A stretch of DNA of 62,000 nt from Phoronis australis (Eukaryota > Phoronida > Phoronidae). A program made the position numbers and the translations under genes. Positions 43,201-51,771 of the stretch are shown here, one piece after another. The stretch's first letter is position 1, and each line of letters starts with the position of its first letter. Below the pieces are notes generated by a model. It did no database searches and was not told where the DNA came from. It saw nothing but the letters and a program-made list of their open reading frames with translations. The stretch covers positions 1 through 62,000 of the forward strand of contig NMRA01000587.1 of the NCBI GenBank assembly GCA_002633005.1. Direction: 5' to 3'.

Positions 43201-45849
43201 ATTGGTATAACACCCACCTCTAGAGACGCAAGGCAACGGTTCCTTGTCCTGAGGCAATGCCTGAAAGGTCGAGCTGACGGACACAGAGCAATTATCTCCC
43301 AAACCAATGTTAAGACGAACGGGAGACCCTCGCGCTTCATCTATAGGCATACGTATTGAAATGCTGTCCGTTGGTTGCATGCTCCTATCGTCTTCACTTT
43401 GCTGTAGACATGTGTTGTATCTAGGCAACACATCGTTTGAACAGTGCGCCAGCTCAGCTGCAATAGATGGCTCCCCTGGGCGTTCACCGTGACACTCATT
43501 TTCGTCCAGTTCGTCCAATCTTATCGGACTGTCATGGAAACTTCTTTTTAGTCTTTTAGTAATGTAGTCTGGCACAGCATAGATGCTGTCGCCAAACTTA
43601 ATTGGCGCAAAGGCAGAACGAGCACGCGTGTACCACTGCGGATCGAAGATTTGCGTCTCGCGTGTTCTATCCTGAAAATCCGCCTCATTCCTTTCATGCA
43701 AAACTATGTTTAGTTGAGCTTCCGAGTGATACTTTCGTTTACGCTTTTCCAGTATGTTAGATACCTCTTGATCTAAGTAATCTGGAATGTTATCTATATT
43801 TGCGATGAAACCTTGAGTGTAAGCCTGCGAGGTGCTGGGAAATGAAGCCGGATAGCATTGAGTAATATCAGGTGGTGTAAACGAAAGCTGTGATAACGGA
43901 TGTTTTACTACAGTCTCGTCTGGTGAAGTCGAAATTGTGACTGGATCAGTAGGCTCATCTGGTCCAGTCATACACGTCAGTGTACTTCCGGGATAACCAC
44001 GAAACGGACATGAGTTAGGCGTTGCCATGGACTTGACCTCCGTTGGTTCTACACCTACAAGCGATCTGCTGGGCGAGTAACACCTAGGCCGACCCACACA
44101 AGGAAATGTTGCAGGACTTTTTGACACATTTTTTAGGCCTACAACGTTTTCGTTATCAGTCGGAAAGTCACAGCGTCGTCCAAAATTCCCTTGTCCTGGC
44201 CCGTCACTTGATAGCGGTTTTTCATTTACTGTGGCCAAACATGGCTGCACCCGCTCCGACGGAGATCCACAACTCATCATTGAAATCATACTTTGCATCT
44301 GTAGTCTTTCTGCGTCTAAAAATACACTCAAAATATCCATCACCGTTTCACCAAGCGCACGCGACTCTCTTAAGTTTTGCGATGAGTCTTGAACTTCCTG
44401 CTCATTCGCAAATATCCGGCTAACCCAACTATTATAAACGTATTGTCCTTTGATTTCGTTTGACACACTACCACTAACATACGATGGAGCTGAAAGCAAT
44501 GGCTCTCTACTGACATTAGACGGAGAAATTGGGGGGCTTTGTAATGCTTGACGTTTTTCTGGTGAATAGTTATCAATTCCAGCCGCCAATGTAGTCTCCG
44601 TGGCCGTGTCACAAGTCCTTGTTTTAGGTGAGATCATGACTTCACCAGGTCTTTCAAGTCTACTCATCTTAGAGATCTGAAGACCCGCCTTTGCTTCTAG
44701 CTCTTTATCACCTTCGATACACTCCGCCGCTGGAGCAATAATTTGATACTCGTCATCCAATAGTTCAGGCTCACTTGTTTGAGAAACCAACATGGTGGTG
44801 GTTTGTTTTGGTGTTTCTTCACCCTCTCTCTGTTGGTCTAATGGTATATAATTATCCTGGATATTTTGAGCTTCGCCTGAAATAGGCTTAAGGGAAGTCT
44901 CATCTGGTTGTTGCGAAGGTTTCTTCTTCAATCCAAATTCAACATCTGTGGAATCATTTTCCCTTCCAACACTTGCGGTAAGACTGGGGCGCTGTTCGTC
45001 TGTCGAGACTTGCGACGAACCCATGACACGTTCATTTTTCTCTTTGCTTTGTGCAACATCCGCCACCAATCCGAATTCTACTGATGCTGGAGTTGATTGG
45101 GTTCCGTACATGTCCATCAATGCCACTGATGACGATCTGTCATCACCTAAATTGGGTGATGTTATGTTGGGTGTGAGATCCCTGCACAAAGTGCCTTGCG
45201 TCCCAAGGCTCGCTGTCCCTGAAAATTGCTGCGTAGCTCCTGCTCTCTTCCACTCTAGCAATTTTCCCTGGAATAACTCCATCGACTCTCTTCCAGAACT
45301 GTCTGACCACCTGTTGAGCCTGGCGTTCATAAGGGTTTCTGAGGTGTTATATTGTTGAATCATCGGCGCTTCTTCAGAGGACTGACAAACAGCTGAGTCA
45401 CTGCCACCTTGTGCAACGACTAGGATAGACTCCAAATTGTCAAATTTTGACGCTTGCTCCTCCGGTGCAGATATATTACCTTCTTCACTATATTTGTTCG
45501 TATCGAGCTCGTCCATTTTCTCAGATATTAGCGGGGACAGGTCTTTCTCATCTTTTATCGAACCACTACTGCCACCTGTTGCTTCTTGGCTTTCTGTCTC
45601 TGACACATCTGTTTTACGTTCGCTTTCTTGTTCTTCTGTTATTATTTCTAAAGAAGGTTCAAGTTTGCTTACGCGTTTGATGGACTTCCTCGAGTCAAAT
45701 CCTTTGGTTTTGTCCGTAGTTGTTTTTCCAGTTTTCTTCTTACCCGTCTTTTTGCATTTGGCACATGTTATGAAGAAAACAAATAACATCACGACGGTTG
45801 ATAAAAGGGCCAGACATGTCATCCACCAGTTTTTGTTCAGTTCCAACAT
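40228..45849 (-). CDS. Giant single-exon single-pass membrane protein with WTEV repeats, 1873 aa
   Basis: ATG at 45849-45847, stop near 40228. Residues about 9-31 (WMTCLALLSTVVMLFVFFIT) form one hydrophobic helix followed at once by a Lys/Cys-rich stretch (CAKCKKTGKKKTGK). That predicts an N-out/C-in anchor with a huge cytoplasmic tail. The tail is disordered and Ser/Thr/Pro-rich, except for a more ordered-looking part near residues 715-775 (KRKRKYHSEAQL, then FDPQWYTRARSAFAPIKFGD). Residues about 1266-1440 are tandem units of 36 residues with the core WTEVD/E...TSP..SP...D..T..SP (WTEV four times, plus one degenerate unit). It ends KLKAKYWK. A possible acceptor (TTTGTTCTTAAAG) lies two bases before the ATG. 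N-anchored, low-complexity giants of this kind occur among testis-expressed genes (SPATA31 style), but I see no homology that proves it. Confidence 0.8.
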   Translation of the reverse strand: MLELNKNWWMTCLALLSTVVMLFVFFITCAKCKKTGKKKTGKTTTDKTKGFDSRKSIKRVSKLEPSLEIITEEQESERKTDVSETESQEATGGSSGSIKDEKDLSPLISEKMDELDTNKYSEEGNISAPEEQASKFDNLESILVVAQGGSDSAVCQSSEEAPMIQQYNTSETLMNARLNRWSDSSGRESMELFQGKLLEWKRAGATQQFSGTASLGTQGTLCRDLTPNITSPNLGDDRSSSVALMDMYGTQSTPASVEFGLVADVAQSKEKNERVMGSSQVSTDEQRPSLTASVGRENDSTDVEFGLKKKPSQQPDETSLKPISGEAQNIQDNYIPLDQQREGEETPKQTTTMLVSQTSEPELLDDEYQIIAPAAECIEGDKELEAKAGLQISKMSRLERPGEVMISPKTRTCDTATETTLAAGIDNYSPEKRQALQSPPISPSNVSREPLLSAPSYVSGSVSNEIKGQYVYNSWVSRIFANEQEVQDSSQNLRESRALGETVMDILSVFLDAERLQMQSMISMMSCGSPSERVQPCLATVNEKPLSSDGPGQGNFGRRCDFPTDNENVVGLKNVSKSPATFPCVGRPRCYSPSRSLVGVEPTEVKSMATPNSCPFRGYPGSTLTCMTGPDEPTDPVTISTSPDETVVKHPLSQLSFTPPDITQCYPASFPSTSQAYTQGFIANIDNIPDYLDQEVSNILEKRKRKYHSEAQLNIVLHERNEADFQDRTRETQIFDPQWYTRARSAFAPIKFGDSIYAVPDYITKRLKRSFHDSPIRLDELDENECHGERPGEPSIAAELAHCSNDVLPRYNTCLQQSEDDRSMQPTDSISIRMPIDEARGSPVRLNIGLGDNCSVSVSSTFQALPQDKEPLPCVSRGGCYTNSLSKFGQEPCVSRSSIKLGIRLDCQKAPPPLTLIIDNNQNKPSCNSVRSHANQPSFMLDSSYPSQTPPNELKTLGRFDDTKLANENYSYPKSKFDVSPSSISPAFKGRPEVSVGENFYRAVRDMARDINSNQITENPYWGSLPEFDPSGVKGFDVLNEQTQRKPSTSGTEEGTIQVSANQHITGSEQNTSVLLAPEDQVKFCDFDDFVYAFDNSLIQMSKFTREALALNRLPSIKKGILNDSNNAENFQLRPEHIFDNFATHSSFGRPEYKEGLVPKSSCLANHSSDVGLRVPRGWEEKNTSPVSFSLKTDYVEISMNCDGDCNTGFKSCEAETTNTSESLTASTTSWTNGGHVRDTFTETDLQKPADMYERSAMTSPTENSTWTEVDRPHVTESSTSALNSPVTYDQGTTTFRLQSRWTEVEIPPARETTTSPPTPPILDNRQTLTSPFQRSCWTEVDHVPARNESTSPQVSPYKYDRGTVMSPRTQSCWTEVESVQSVDLGTSARGSPVCVDNRTWVSPQPQCCVIDMEEILTSDEKTSARLTPVHITVTCPLHTTDDKQDMQSSSYSAHSKPSTLLGDPLPLLGENIDEPKLLNTNTFTSISSANEFRASLDRNSTSRQTPSEKYVTVSGNRMPSRFYSSPSSRIPATEYLTVGSASRKQMQGSLSPVPSISIQETPCSPTMQFSVDVAYGTKTQRTPSPTPYWTDTSPLPYQTNHSSTMSVVNSGSQMWFPYFQPQQQDPLAPNVPIALRENSESEPGAMASFRSTRQCYGDHQNQMPKSAFATVSNTKNETCFVDMNKTVKSYIPQRPEFQSSAMGQEDCLESVVVHSDESSSSNEMLYERSIFLGELNKQRASPDEQSFSMLRENDCCKSTTAHCSFAVDELMDGNEFVGNKHFKKNDLCVPKSASDSIQCFKDVPAFNPDTLSKLNDLSIISLPELAPTSPVSLSCCKRKRTDDDNQESSDRQENKLANWVSWSSKLKAKYWK
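41570..42060 (-). repeat. Coding tandem repeat, 36-residue WTEV units
   Basis: Four units start WTEVDRPHV, WTEVEIPPA, WTEVDHVPA and WTEVESVQS at 35-36 residue spacing. A fifth degenerate unit starts VIDMEEIL. DNA identity between units is low, so the duplications are old and the period is kept at protein level. Confidence 0.85.
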
Positions 45850-46148
45850 GACTTTAAGAACAAACTCTTGGATTTAGCTTTTATTATCTATACACATTGG
45901 TATAATATACGTGATTAAATCTTTTCGCAGTATGCACACATATAACAACACATACATCTGCAATTATGCAATGACATCATATCCAGTGACGCAATAACCA
46001 TCTACAACCTTAATCCCATATTCTGTATGGTGAACCAGGGACCGAATCTCTTGTGTTTAATGTTGTCGTTCAACACTGACCAAAAGCAAGCCTTTTTAAC
46101 CCATTGACTGGCGCCAGAGTGTTTAAATCTGCAGAAAGTAATTTTAAA
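45850..46148. promoter_or_regulatory. Compact divergent intergenic region
   Basis: Only about 300 bp separate the 1873-aa gene (-) and the 1031-aa gene (+). Both may have splice acceptors right before their ATGs (GTTCTTAAAG on the minus strand; TTTAAATCTGCAG ending at 46133 on the plus strand). If so, their 5' exons and promoters must interleave with, or lie beyond, each other's coding exons. Neither acceptor is proven; without them this is a simple bidirectional promoter. Confidence 0.35.
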
Positions 46149-49100
46149 ATGATAAAAAGAAAGCCTCGCAGCAAAATTACACAAATCAAGCTCACGCATG
46201 TTGTTCCCTCAAAAGACCACTTCGTGGTTAGCTTAAGCAAAGCATTCTTAAGTGATGAAAATGCTTTCAAACCAATTTTTCGTGTTCAAGACTGTCCAGC
46301 GAAAACGCATAGCATTAGTTCAACAAAACCGACAATGGCACGAAAGAAAACAATAACAACAAAAATAACTGAAACATCAAGCTGTGGAACTCAGACCACA
46401 GTGGACGATTTTGAGGCATTCCAGACTGCAAGTCACCTACGCGCTCTAAGGTTAATCAAAGGTCAAACAGTTCAAATCCATCGACGTAACAAGAGTGCAA
46501 GTGTCCTTCAAAAACAACAGAATCAAAATCCCGCTGTTCCACGGCGCAGTCGGACAGCAGTAGTTGACTCACGCGCAATTGGTACTGACAGCGTTTGTGA
46601 AGGCGTCTTGTGTGAAGAAGGCCATTCATCTACTATGACACGTGACCGACCGAAGGACATAAGTTACAATAACAATTCAAGGTATGATTCAGATAATAAA
46701 AGCAAGACACCTGCACAACCAATCTGGAAAACTCAAAAAGAAAACGCAGCGGTCGATGAAAGGTTAGGTACTACCAGACAAACCATTTCCAAGACTGTAA
46801 ACCAGTCGAAGATTAAAGCCAGTTTAAACCAGAGTAATTCCATAAAGCCGAATGCTTATACTATCGGAAGAACACAGCATTTTCACACTCAAAACACCAG
46901 TTATGGCCCTCCAAGTGTTACTACCGCACCAGCTTTGCGACGAGGTTTCGTGCGTGGAAATGTAACAGAAACAAAAGCTAGTGCCCTCCCAGCAAAGGAA
47001 AACGCAACACTGCAAGATGTGATTGAAGAGCTACTCTCGAAACCTCAAGCAGCACCTATAAAGTCATGGCAGCCGCCACGTAAGCGCAATGTACCTGCCG
47101 CTAACAGTTTTTCGACAAAACAAGTTCACGTGACCCCACCTGCTGGAAAAGCACCTCCATCTAAACCTTATATACACTCCGAGTTTCGTGAGGTTTCGCA
47201 TTTTGAACACCCGCCAAGAAAACGGTCGGATTCCGACGGCACTGACATAGAAGACGAGTTACCCCATCAACTAAGTACTCAAGCATCACTAGACCCTGCA
47301 GATGTGTTGCTTGTAGAACAGTTGTCGATCGTGACAGATTCTGATAGAACAGGTTCAAGCATCAGTGCGGGCATTTCTTCTGGAGTACAGGAAGTAAGCA
47401 GGAGTATTTTGGCAAAACGGAAGAAGCCTTCTAAACGAAAGAAAGTTTCCTTCAATGCAAAACTGGTGAGTAATGCAACTGATAAAAACTTAATCACGCA
47501 CACAAAAGATACCGAGAGCGAAACGCAAACTGCAGACGGAGTAGAATCGACAGAATTGGAATACGAGGATGCTGTGACATTGAAGGTAGAGAAATTGCCG
47601 CTGGGATCTCCTGAACGCAAGATGATTTTGGCGAATTACCTGCACAACGACTTATTAGTCGAGAACGTGGATGCAATTCCGGACAGTCACGACCGTGACA
47701 AGGTCGTTTCTATCACTAGTCCGATTAAGAAATATCACGCCGATATTTACTTGGATCTAAGTCATGACATTGCTCCTGCAACGCCTCAAATACAGAATGA
47801 CGATGTTCCTAAAAGCAAAGGTTTCGTAAAACGTAGAGATACAGAGAGGGAAGGGACAGCGTTGCAACCTGCACAAGTTATGATACAAGCAACAAATTCA
47901 ACCACCGTTTGGCCTATTAGCAGAGACTTACACAAGTCGGAGCAGTCAATCACAGGTAGTCTGCAACCCAATTTAAGCTTATGTCAAACACACTCAGATA
48001 GATCGCTTGAACAAGCGATTATAAAAGGAAGTAAAATGGCATTCACAGAGAAAATTGCAAGCACACCGCCACCAACGGTCCGCCCTGCATCAAACAAAAA
48101 GCCTTTAATAAGAACAAGTGGCAAAAGTGAGTGCAAAACAATTACGAGTGATGACGACACAACAGTTAAGTCCACAGGCACTAGGCGCACGGGTTTGAGG
48201 CCCCGTAGCAAAACATCAGCGCCCAAGAAAAAACGGAAAAAAACGAAGTTGAAACATTTCATGACGCCTGTAAAACTTGCGGCACCGTTTCCACTTCCGA
48301 TGCCAGAATCATATGTCGACCCAAGTAAACCTGTTACTACAATGAAAGAAGAATTTCATTTAGAAGACCAAATTAAAAAAGTTAAGAACAGAAAATACTG
48401 GAATCCAACTATTGCTTTAATGCTGAATAAGGAACAGACCGATGAAGAAGTAAACAACAATGCGGAAGCGAGTCATGTGGCCCCCAATGGAATTCAACTA
48501 CCCACTACTGCTGGGCTTCAGGAAGAAACGCAAGTTGAACAACGGGCACTTCCACTGCATACCTTTGTACCGGACAAAAATGGCCCTAGAGAGTACTTGA
48601 CTACTAAACCGGAGTTAAACATGACTATAGACCAATTGTACCACGACGTAGTTGAAATGGAGCATCAAGATAAGAGACACACATTTTACATCAACGTGAA
48701 ATCGGGCTCCCTTGGTAACGCAGCTCAACGTTTTGAACATGGTGCCAAAAACGAAGTTATACCGGTGACTAAGATTTCTTTCAATAAAAAGCTAGACAAG
48801 CGTCACCGTTCCACAATACATAGACATGAATTTGACTCTCCCCATGCATTGAGTCTTACGGGAAGCCACCAGGACCATCACAGAATCGTGCCGTACCAGG
48901 AGAATACGATTCTAAATCAAGTCCAAATCCTCCAGTCTTTGCTACAGCGCGACGAAGAGCACCAACAAGCGCTTTCGAAAATTGATCAGCAGCGGCAGTT
49001 AACTCCCAGTCGACGAAGACTTGAAACTTCTAAACGCCCTGATCAATCGAGAATCTCATTTGCGGCTCTAAATCATAGGAAGAGTGTGACCAATAATTCG

Positions 49101-49244
49101 TCAGTGTTGGAGCAAAATACTGTTTCAAGGATCAAAACTTCGGCTGGTCAAATTACGCCAGCTCCTCAGAGAATAAGAAGGACATCAATTGAAGTGCAGG
49201 GAACCCACGTCAACATGGAATACACGTCCAAAGTTGTGTTGTGA
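46149..49244 (+). CDS. Single-exon basic disordered protein, 1031 aa
   Basis: The first ATG after an in-frame stop (46077) is at 46149 (MIKRKPRSKITQIKLTHVV); it runs to TGA at 49242-49244. The protein is basic and low in hydrophobics, with no recognised domain, signal peptide or membrane helix. Short motifs: KRKKVSFNAKL near residue 430 matches the RVxF docking site for protein phosphatase 1. Two TQT motifs (SCGTQTTVD near residue 75; SETQTAD near residue 459) resemble LC8 dynein light-chain sites. A Lys-rich cluster near residue 690 (KKKRKKTKLKHF) could direct nuclear import or bind nucleic acid. Poly(A) candidates: ATTAAA near 49364 and AATAAA near 49503. A cytoskeletal or germ-cell scaffold is possible; the function is unknown. 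Confidence 0.75.
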   Translation: MIKRKPRSKITQIKLTHVVPSKDHFVVSLSKAFLSDENAFKPIFRVQDCPAKTHSISSTKPTMARKKTITTKITETSSCGTQTTVDDFEAFQTASHLRALRLIKGQTVQIHRRNKSASVLQKQQNQNPAVPRRSRTAVVDSRAIGTDSVCEGVLCEEGHSSTMTRDRPKDISYNNNSRYDSDNKSKTPAQPIWKTQKENAAVDERLGTTRQTISKTVNQSKIKASLNQSNSIKPNAYTIGRTQHFHTQNTSYGPPSVTTAPALRRGFVRGNVTETKASALPAKENATLQDVIEELLSKPQAAPIKSWQPPRKRNVPAANSFSTKQVHVTPPAGKAPPSKPYIHSEFREVSHFEHPPRKRSDSDGTDIEDELPHQLSTQASLDPADVLLVEQLSIVTDSDRTGSSISAGISSGVQEVSRSILAKRKKPSKRKKVSFNAKLVSNATDKNLITHTKDTESETQTADGVESTELEYEDAVTLKVEKLPLGSPERKMILANYLHNDLLVENVDAIPDSHDRDKVVSITSPIKKYHADIYLDLSHDIAPATPQIQNDDVPKSKGFVKRRDTEREGTALQPAQVMIQATNSTTVWPISRDLHKSEQSITGSLQPNLSLCQTHSDRSLEQAIIKGSKMAFTEKIASTPPPTVRPASNKKPLIRTSGKSECKTITSDDDTTVKSTGTRRTGLRPRSKTSAPKKKRKKTKLKHFMTPVKLAAPFPLPMPESYVDPSKPVTTMKEEFHLEDQIKKVKNRKYWNPTIALMLNKEQTDEEVNNNAEASHVAPNGIQLPTTAGLQEETQVEQRALPLHTFVPDKNGPREYLTTKPELNMTIDQLYHDVVEMEHQDKRHTFYINVKSGSLGNAAQRFEHGAKNEVIPVTKISFNKKLDKRHRSTIHRHEFDSPHALSLTGSHQDHHRIVPYQENTILNQVQILQSLLQRDEEHQQALSKIDQQRQLTPSRRRLETSKRPDQSRISFAALNHRKSVTNNSSVLEQNTVSRIKTSAGQITPAPQRIRRTSIEVQGTHVNMEYTSKVVL

Positions 49245-49755
49245 CTTAGATGCATGTTGGTTTCATAAATACACCAATTCAAAATTCAGTAATAGAACAA
49301 GTCTTTAATATAAAATAGTTTCAATGTGCAAATACCACACTTGACACAATTTGCTATTCTTTATTAAAGCGCGTGAGAATTACGGCTAAGTCAAAACGAA
49401 GATCCTATAGTGACAAATTTCTTACGTGTTTGAATTGTGATTACGTCATTTCCGCTCGCCAGTTACATCTAAGGCGACAGGAGACATCAAGGGTAGGTTA
49501 AAATAAAACCATTTTCATGAATTCAATTGTGTTGTGAATGTTAGCCCTTTTCTTTAAAAACAAAACGTATACTGTTAATGAACGTTATAGTGATGGTAAA
49601 ACTCAAGAGCCTATGAATAATACTAGTGCTAACGTAACAAAGAAAAGTAAATGCCAATGCGTTATATGCAAGTAGTTAAAGATTATGTCTGACATGATTC
49701 TCACAAACACTGGGAATTATAAATAAGAATTATCAGTCTTCAAAAACGCCATAAG
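49245..49755. other. 3' UTR and intergenic
   Basis: Contains the poly(A) candidates of the 1031-aa gene and no coding frame of interest. Confidence 0.45.
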
Positions 49756-50092
49756 TTAAAGAGGCATGCAACGCGAAAGCTCGTTAAAATATCTTTTAAA
49801 TGTTTCCTGACGAAAGTCCCATCTCGCAACGTCTAGTACAAAGTAATTCACTCTCCCCTGTGAGGAAATGTCCAGAAAAAAATCCCAAAATTCACAATCT
49901 TTGAAATATGCGCGAAGGAAAAACTCTGTCGTTACCACAGAGTTTCTAAGCTCCCTCTCACTTATGATAAATGCGCTCATGCGTGCACAGCCAGTTGCTT
50001 GAAGTGACTTTAGTTCAAAGATCACATTTTCTATATAAGCGAATTGTGCTACGCTATACCAATTAAGGAGACGTGCTTCGCCTTGTGAGAGA
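49756..50092 (-). CDS. Possible last exon, unrecognised protein
   Basis: The minus-strand frame is open for 123 codons with no in-frame ATG near its start. TTTTTCTCTCACAAG just upstream of the GEARLLNWYSVAQ segment could be an acceptor. The translation has a globular-protein composition (FELKSLQATG, TEFFLRAYFKDCEFWDFFLD, VLDVARWDFRQETFKRYF) and stops at 49756. I do not recognise the family and found no upstream exon or good minus-strand poly(A) signal, so it may be a pseudogene fragment or a chance frame. Confidence 0.3.
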
Positions 50093-50127
50093 AAAATCGA
50101 CAATTGTTGTTTTGAAATTTGAAACAA

Positions 50128-51625
50128 AAAGAAAATGCCTTGATATTAACAGAAATTAAAAAAAATCACGAACAAACCCTAAAAATACCTGGTGAGCAGG
50201 TTGAATTCTGTTTCAGGGGCATAGAACCACTTTCAATGTTGCAATTTAGTCTGTTTATCGCGTTCCAGGCCTCTTTAACTATAGCTCACGTAATTTGGCC
50301 ACCATATGGCGTGTATGAAGACCAACAATTCTTAAGCGAAGATTTGTAGCAACACAGCTAAACAGATTTACAGAAATGGATTTTTGTAAGGAGGGTTAGC
50401 TGGAAGTATAACTGGTCTTGGCGTGGATTTCATGAAAACTTGGCGCCTTGTTTAGGATTCGATATTAACCGACAGCATCGTCATCTCGCGTTATTAGGTT
50501 CTTATGGGGAAAACGTCGAGTTTCTGACAAATATGAATATGTTAGAAATGGTATAATTGCAATCTTTTGACATTCCAGTTGATCTTTCTAGAAAATGACT
50601 TTAACATGCATTTACTGTATCTCCCTTCGACTTAAAAGTTAGGGAAAGCAATTGAATTTGTTTTGCTTTCTTATTTAAGATTGTGGAGGAGACTTTAGAG
50701 TAGTGAATGGCACATGAGGTTAGAACTTTGAATGATAGAATAGAATGCATACATTTTCTTATTCCGTTCTATAAGTAAAGATTTCTCATTGCACGTGCTC
50801 CAAGAAAATCATGTGTTAACACAGCTCAGACCAGTCCACTAGCTGACTGAATCTTAACCTCTACACATTCTGTGTATAATTTTGCTCCTGAATTCAACAA
50901 TCTATTGTTGTGTAACGCACCCGTCTCGGTGTGCAGAGAATTACTAGTTCAATTGTAACACACCCATTCGACTTTCTTGATGTCAGTGTCTTTCACAGCA
51001 TGACACTTACAGTAAAGAAACTTCCGGAGACTTTTTGGCTAAACAATCTGATAAGTTGGAATCCAATAAACGAAAGAGATTGGTTCCGAGGATTTGTATT
51101 GGGTTTCATTGTTTAAGAGGATTTATGAGTCTTTTCACCGTATATTTGCGTATTTAAGTGAAAAAAAACAAGAAACGAAACTGCACCTATTGGCTCATAC
51201 GTCCATATGTAAAAGTATACCTGGTAAATTTGACTGCTTCAAAATAGAAGAAATCGAAAATAGGAAAACAAAACACACTAACACCTGTTTGTTGCATGTA
51301 CATGTACTATGAATGTACACATGCGCCTCTGTGAAAAAAAATGAACAAAATTCTTTGCTGAATTTTTCGGAGATAGGCGCATTAGCTGAAATATGCGTAT
51401 ACATGGCATCTTAGAAAACTTGTCGAAGACACTGGGTATGTGGTGCGCACCCAAAACACAAACAAGTCTAAATAAATTTAAAATACATAGTATAAGGTCC
51501 TTCTCCCTCTCTCGTTTTATATGTTTTTGTATTACTTCCACCCCACCTCCATCAGAAACAGGTTAGTCGCATGCTGTTGCTATAAAAATATTTGACGGAT
51601 GTTGAATAACCGAATATTTGTTTAG
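50128..51625. other. Intergenic; should contain 5' exon of the 2407-aa gene
   Basis: Short unconvincing frames only. An acceptor at 51625 (GAATATTTGTTTAG) implies that the upstream non-coding exon and promoter lie here or further left, but I cannot pick the donor. Confidence 0.35.
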
Positions 51626-51771
51626 ACCACAGGCAACAAGATCGCCGTGAGTCAGGCAACGATACCAACTACCCCATTGAAGAAAGACCACAGCGTTGGA
51701 CGCACCGCTATAGTCGTACCGAAAGTCGTCGAAAGAACTCGCAAGGAGACCAGGGCTTGAAGAACGCTGGG

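Noticed and set aside
40797-45877. Other-frame and antisense frames up to 146 codons
   Set aside because: Shadows of the 1873-aa gene; compositions mirror its codons.
46149-49244. Retrogene or viral gag-like origin for the giant single-exon genes
   Set aside because: No zinc knuckle of the CCHC type, no protease, reverse-transcriptase or integrase motifs, no LTRs, and pre-ATG introns argue against retroposition.
51757-51771. TTG start for the 2407-aa gene
   Set aside because: A eukaryotic start is expected at the ATG (51772); TTG starts at 46104 and 37162 were dropped for the same reason.
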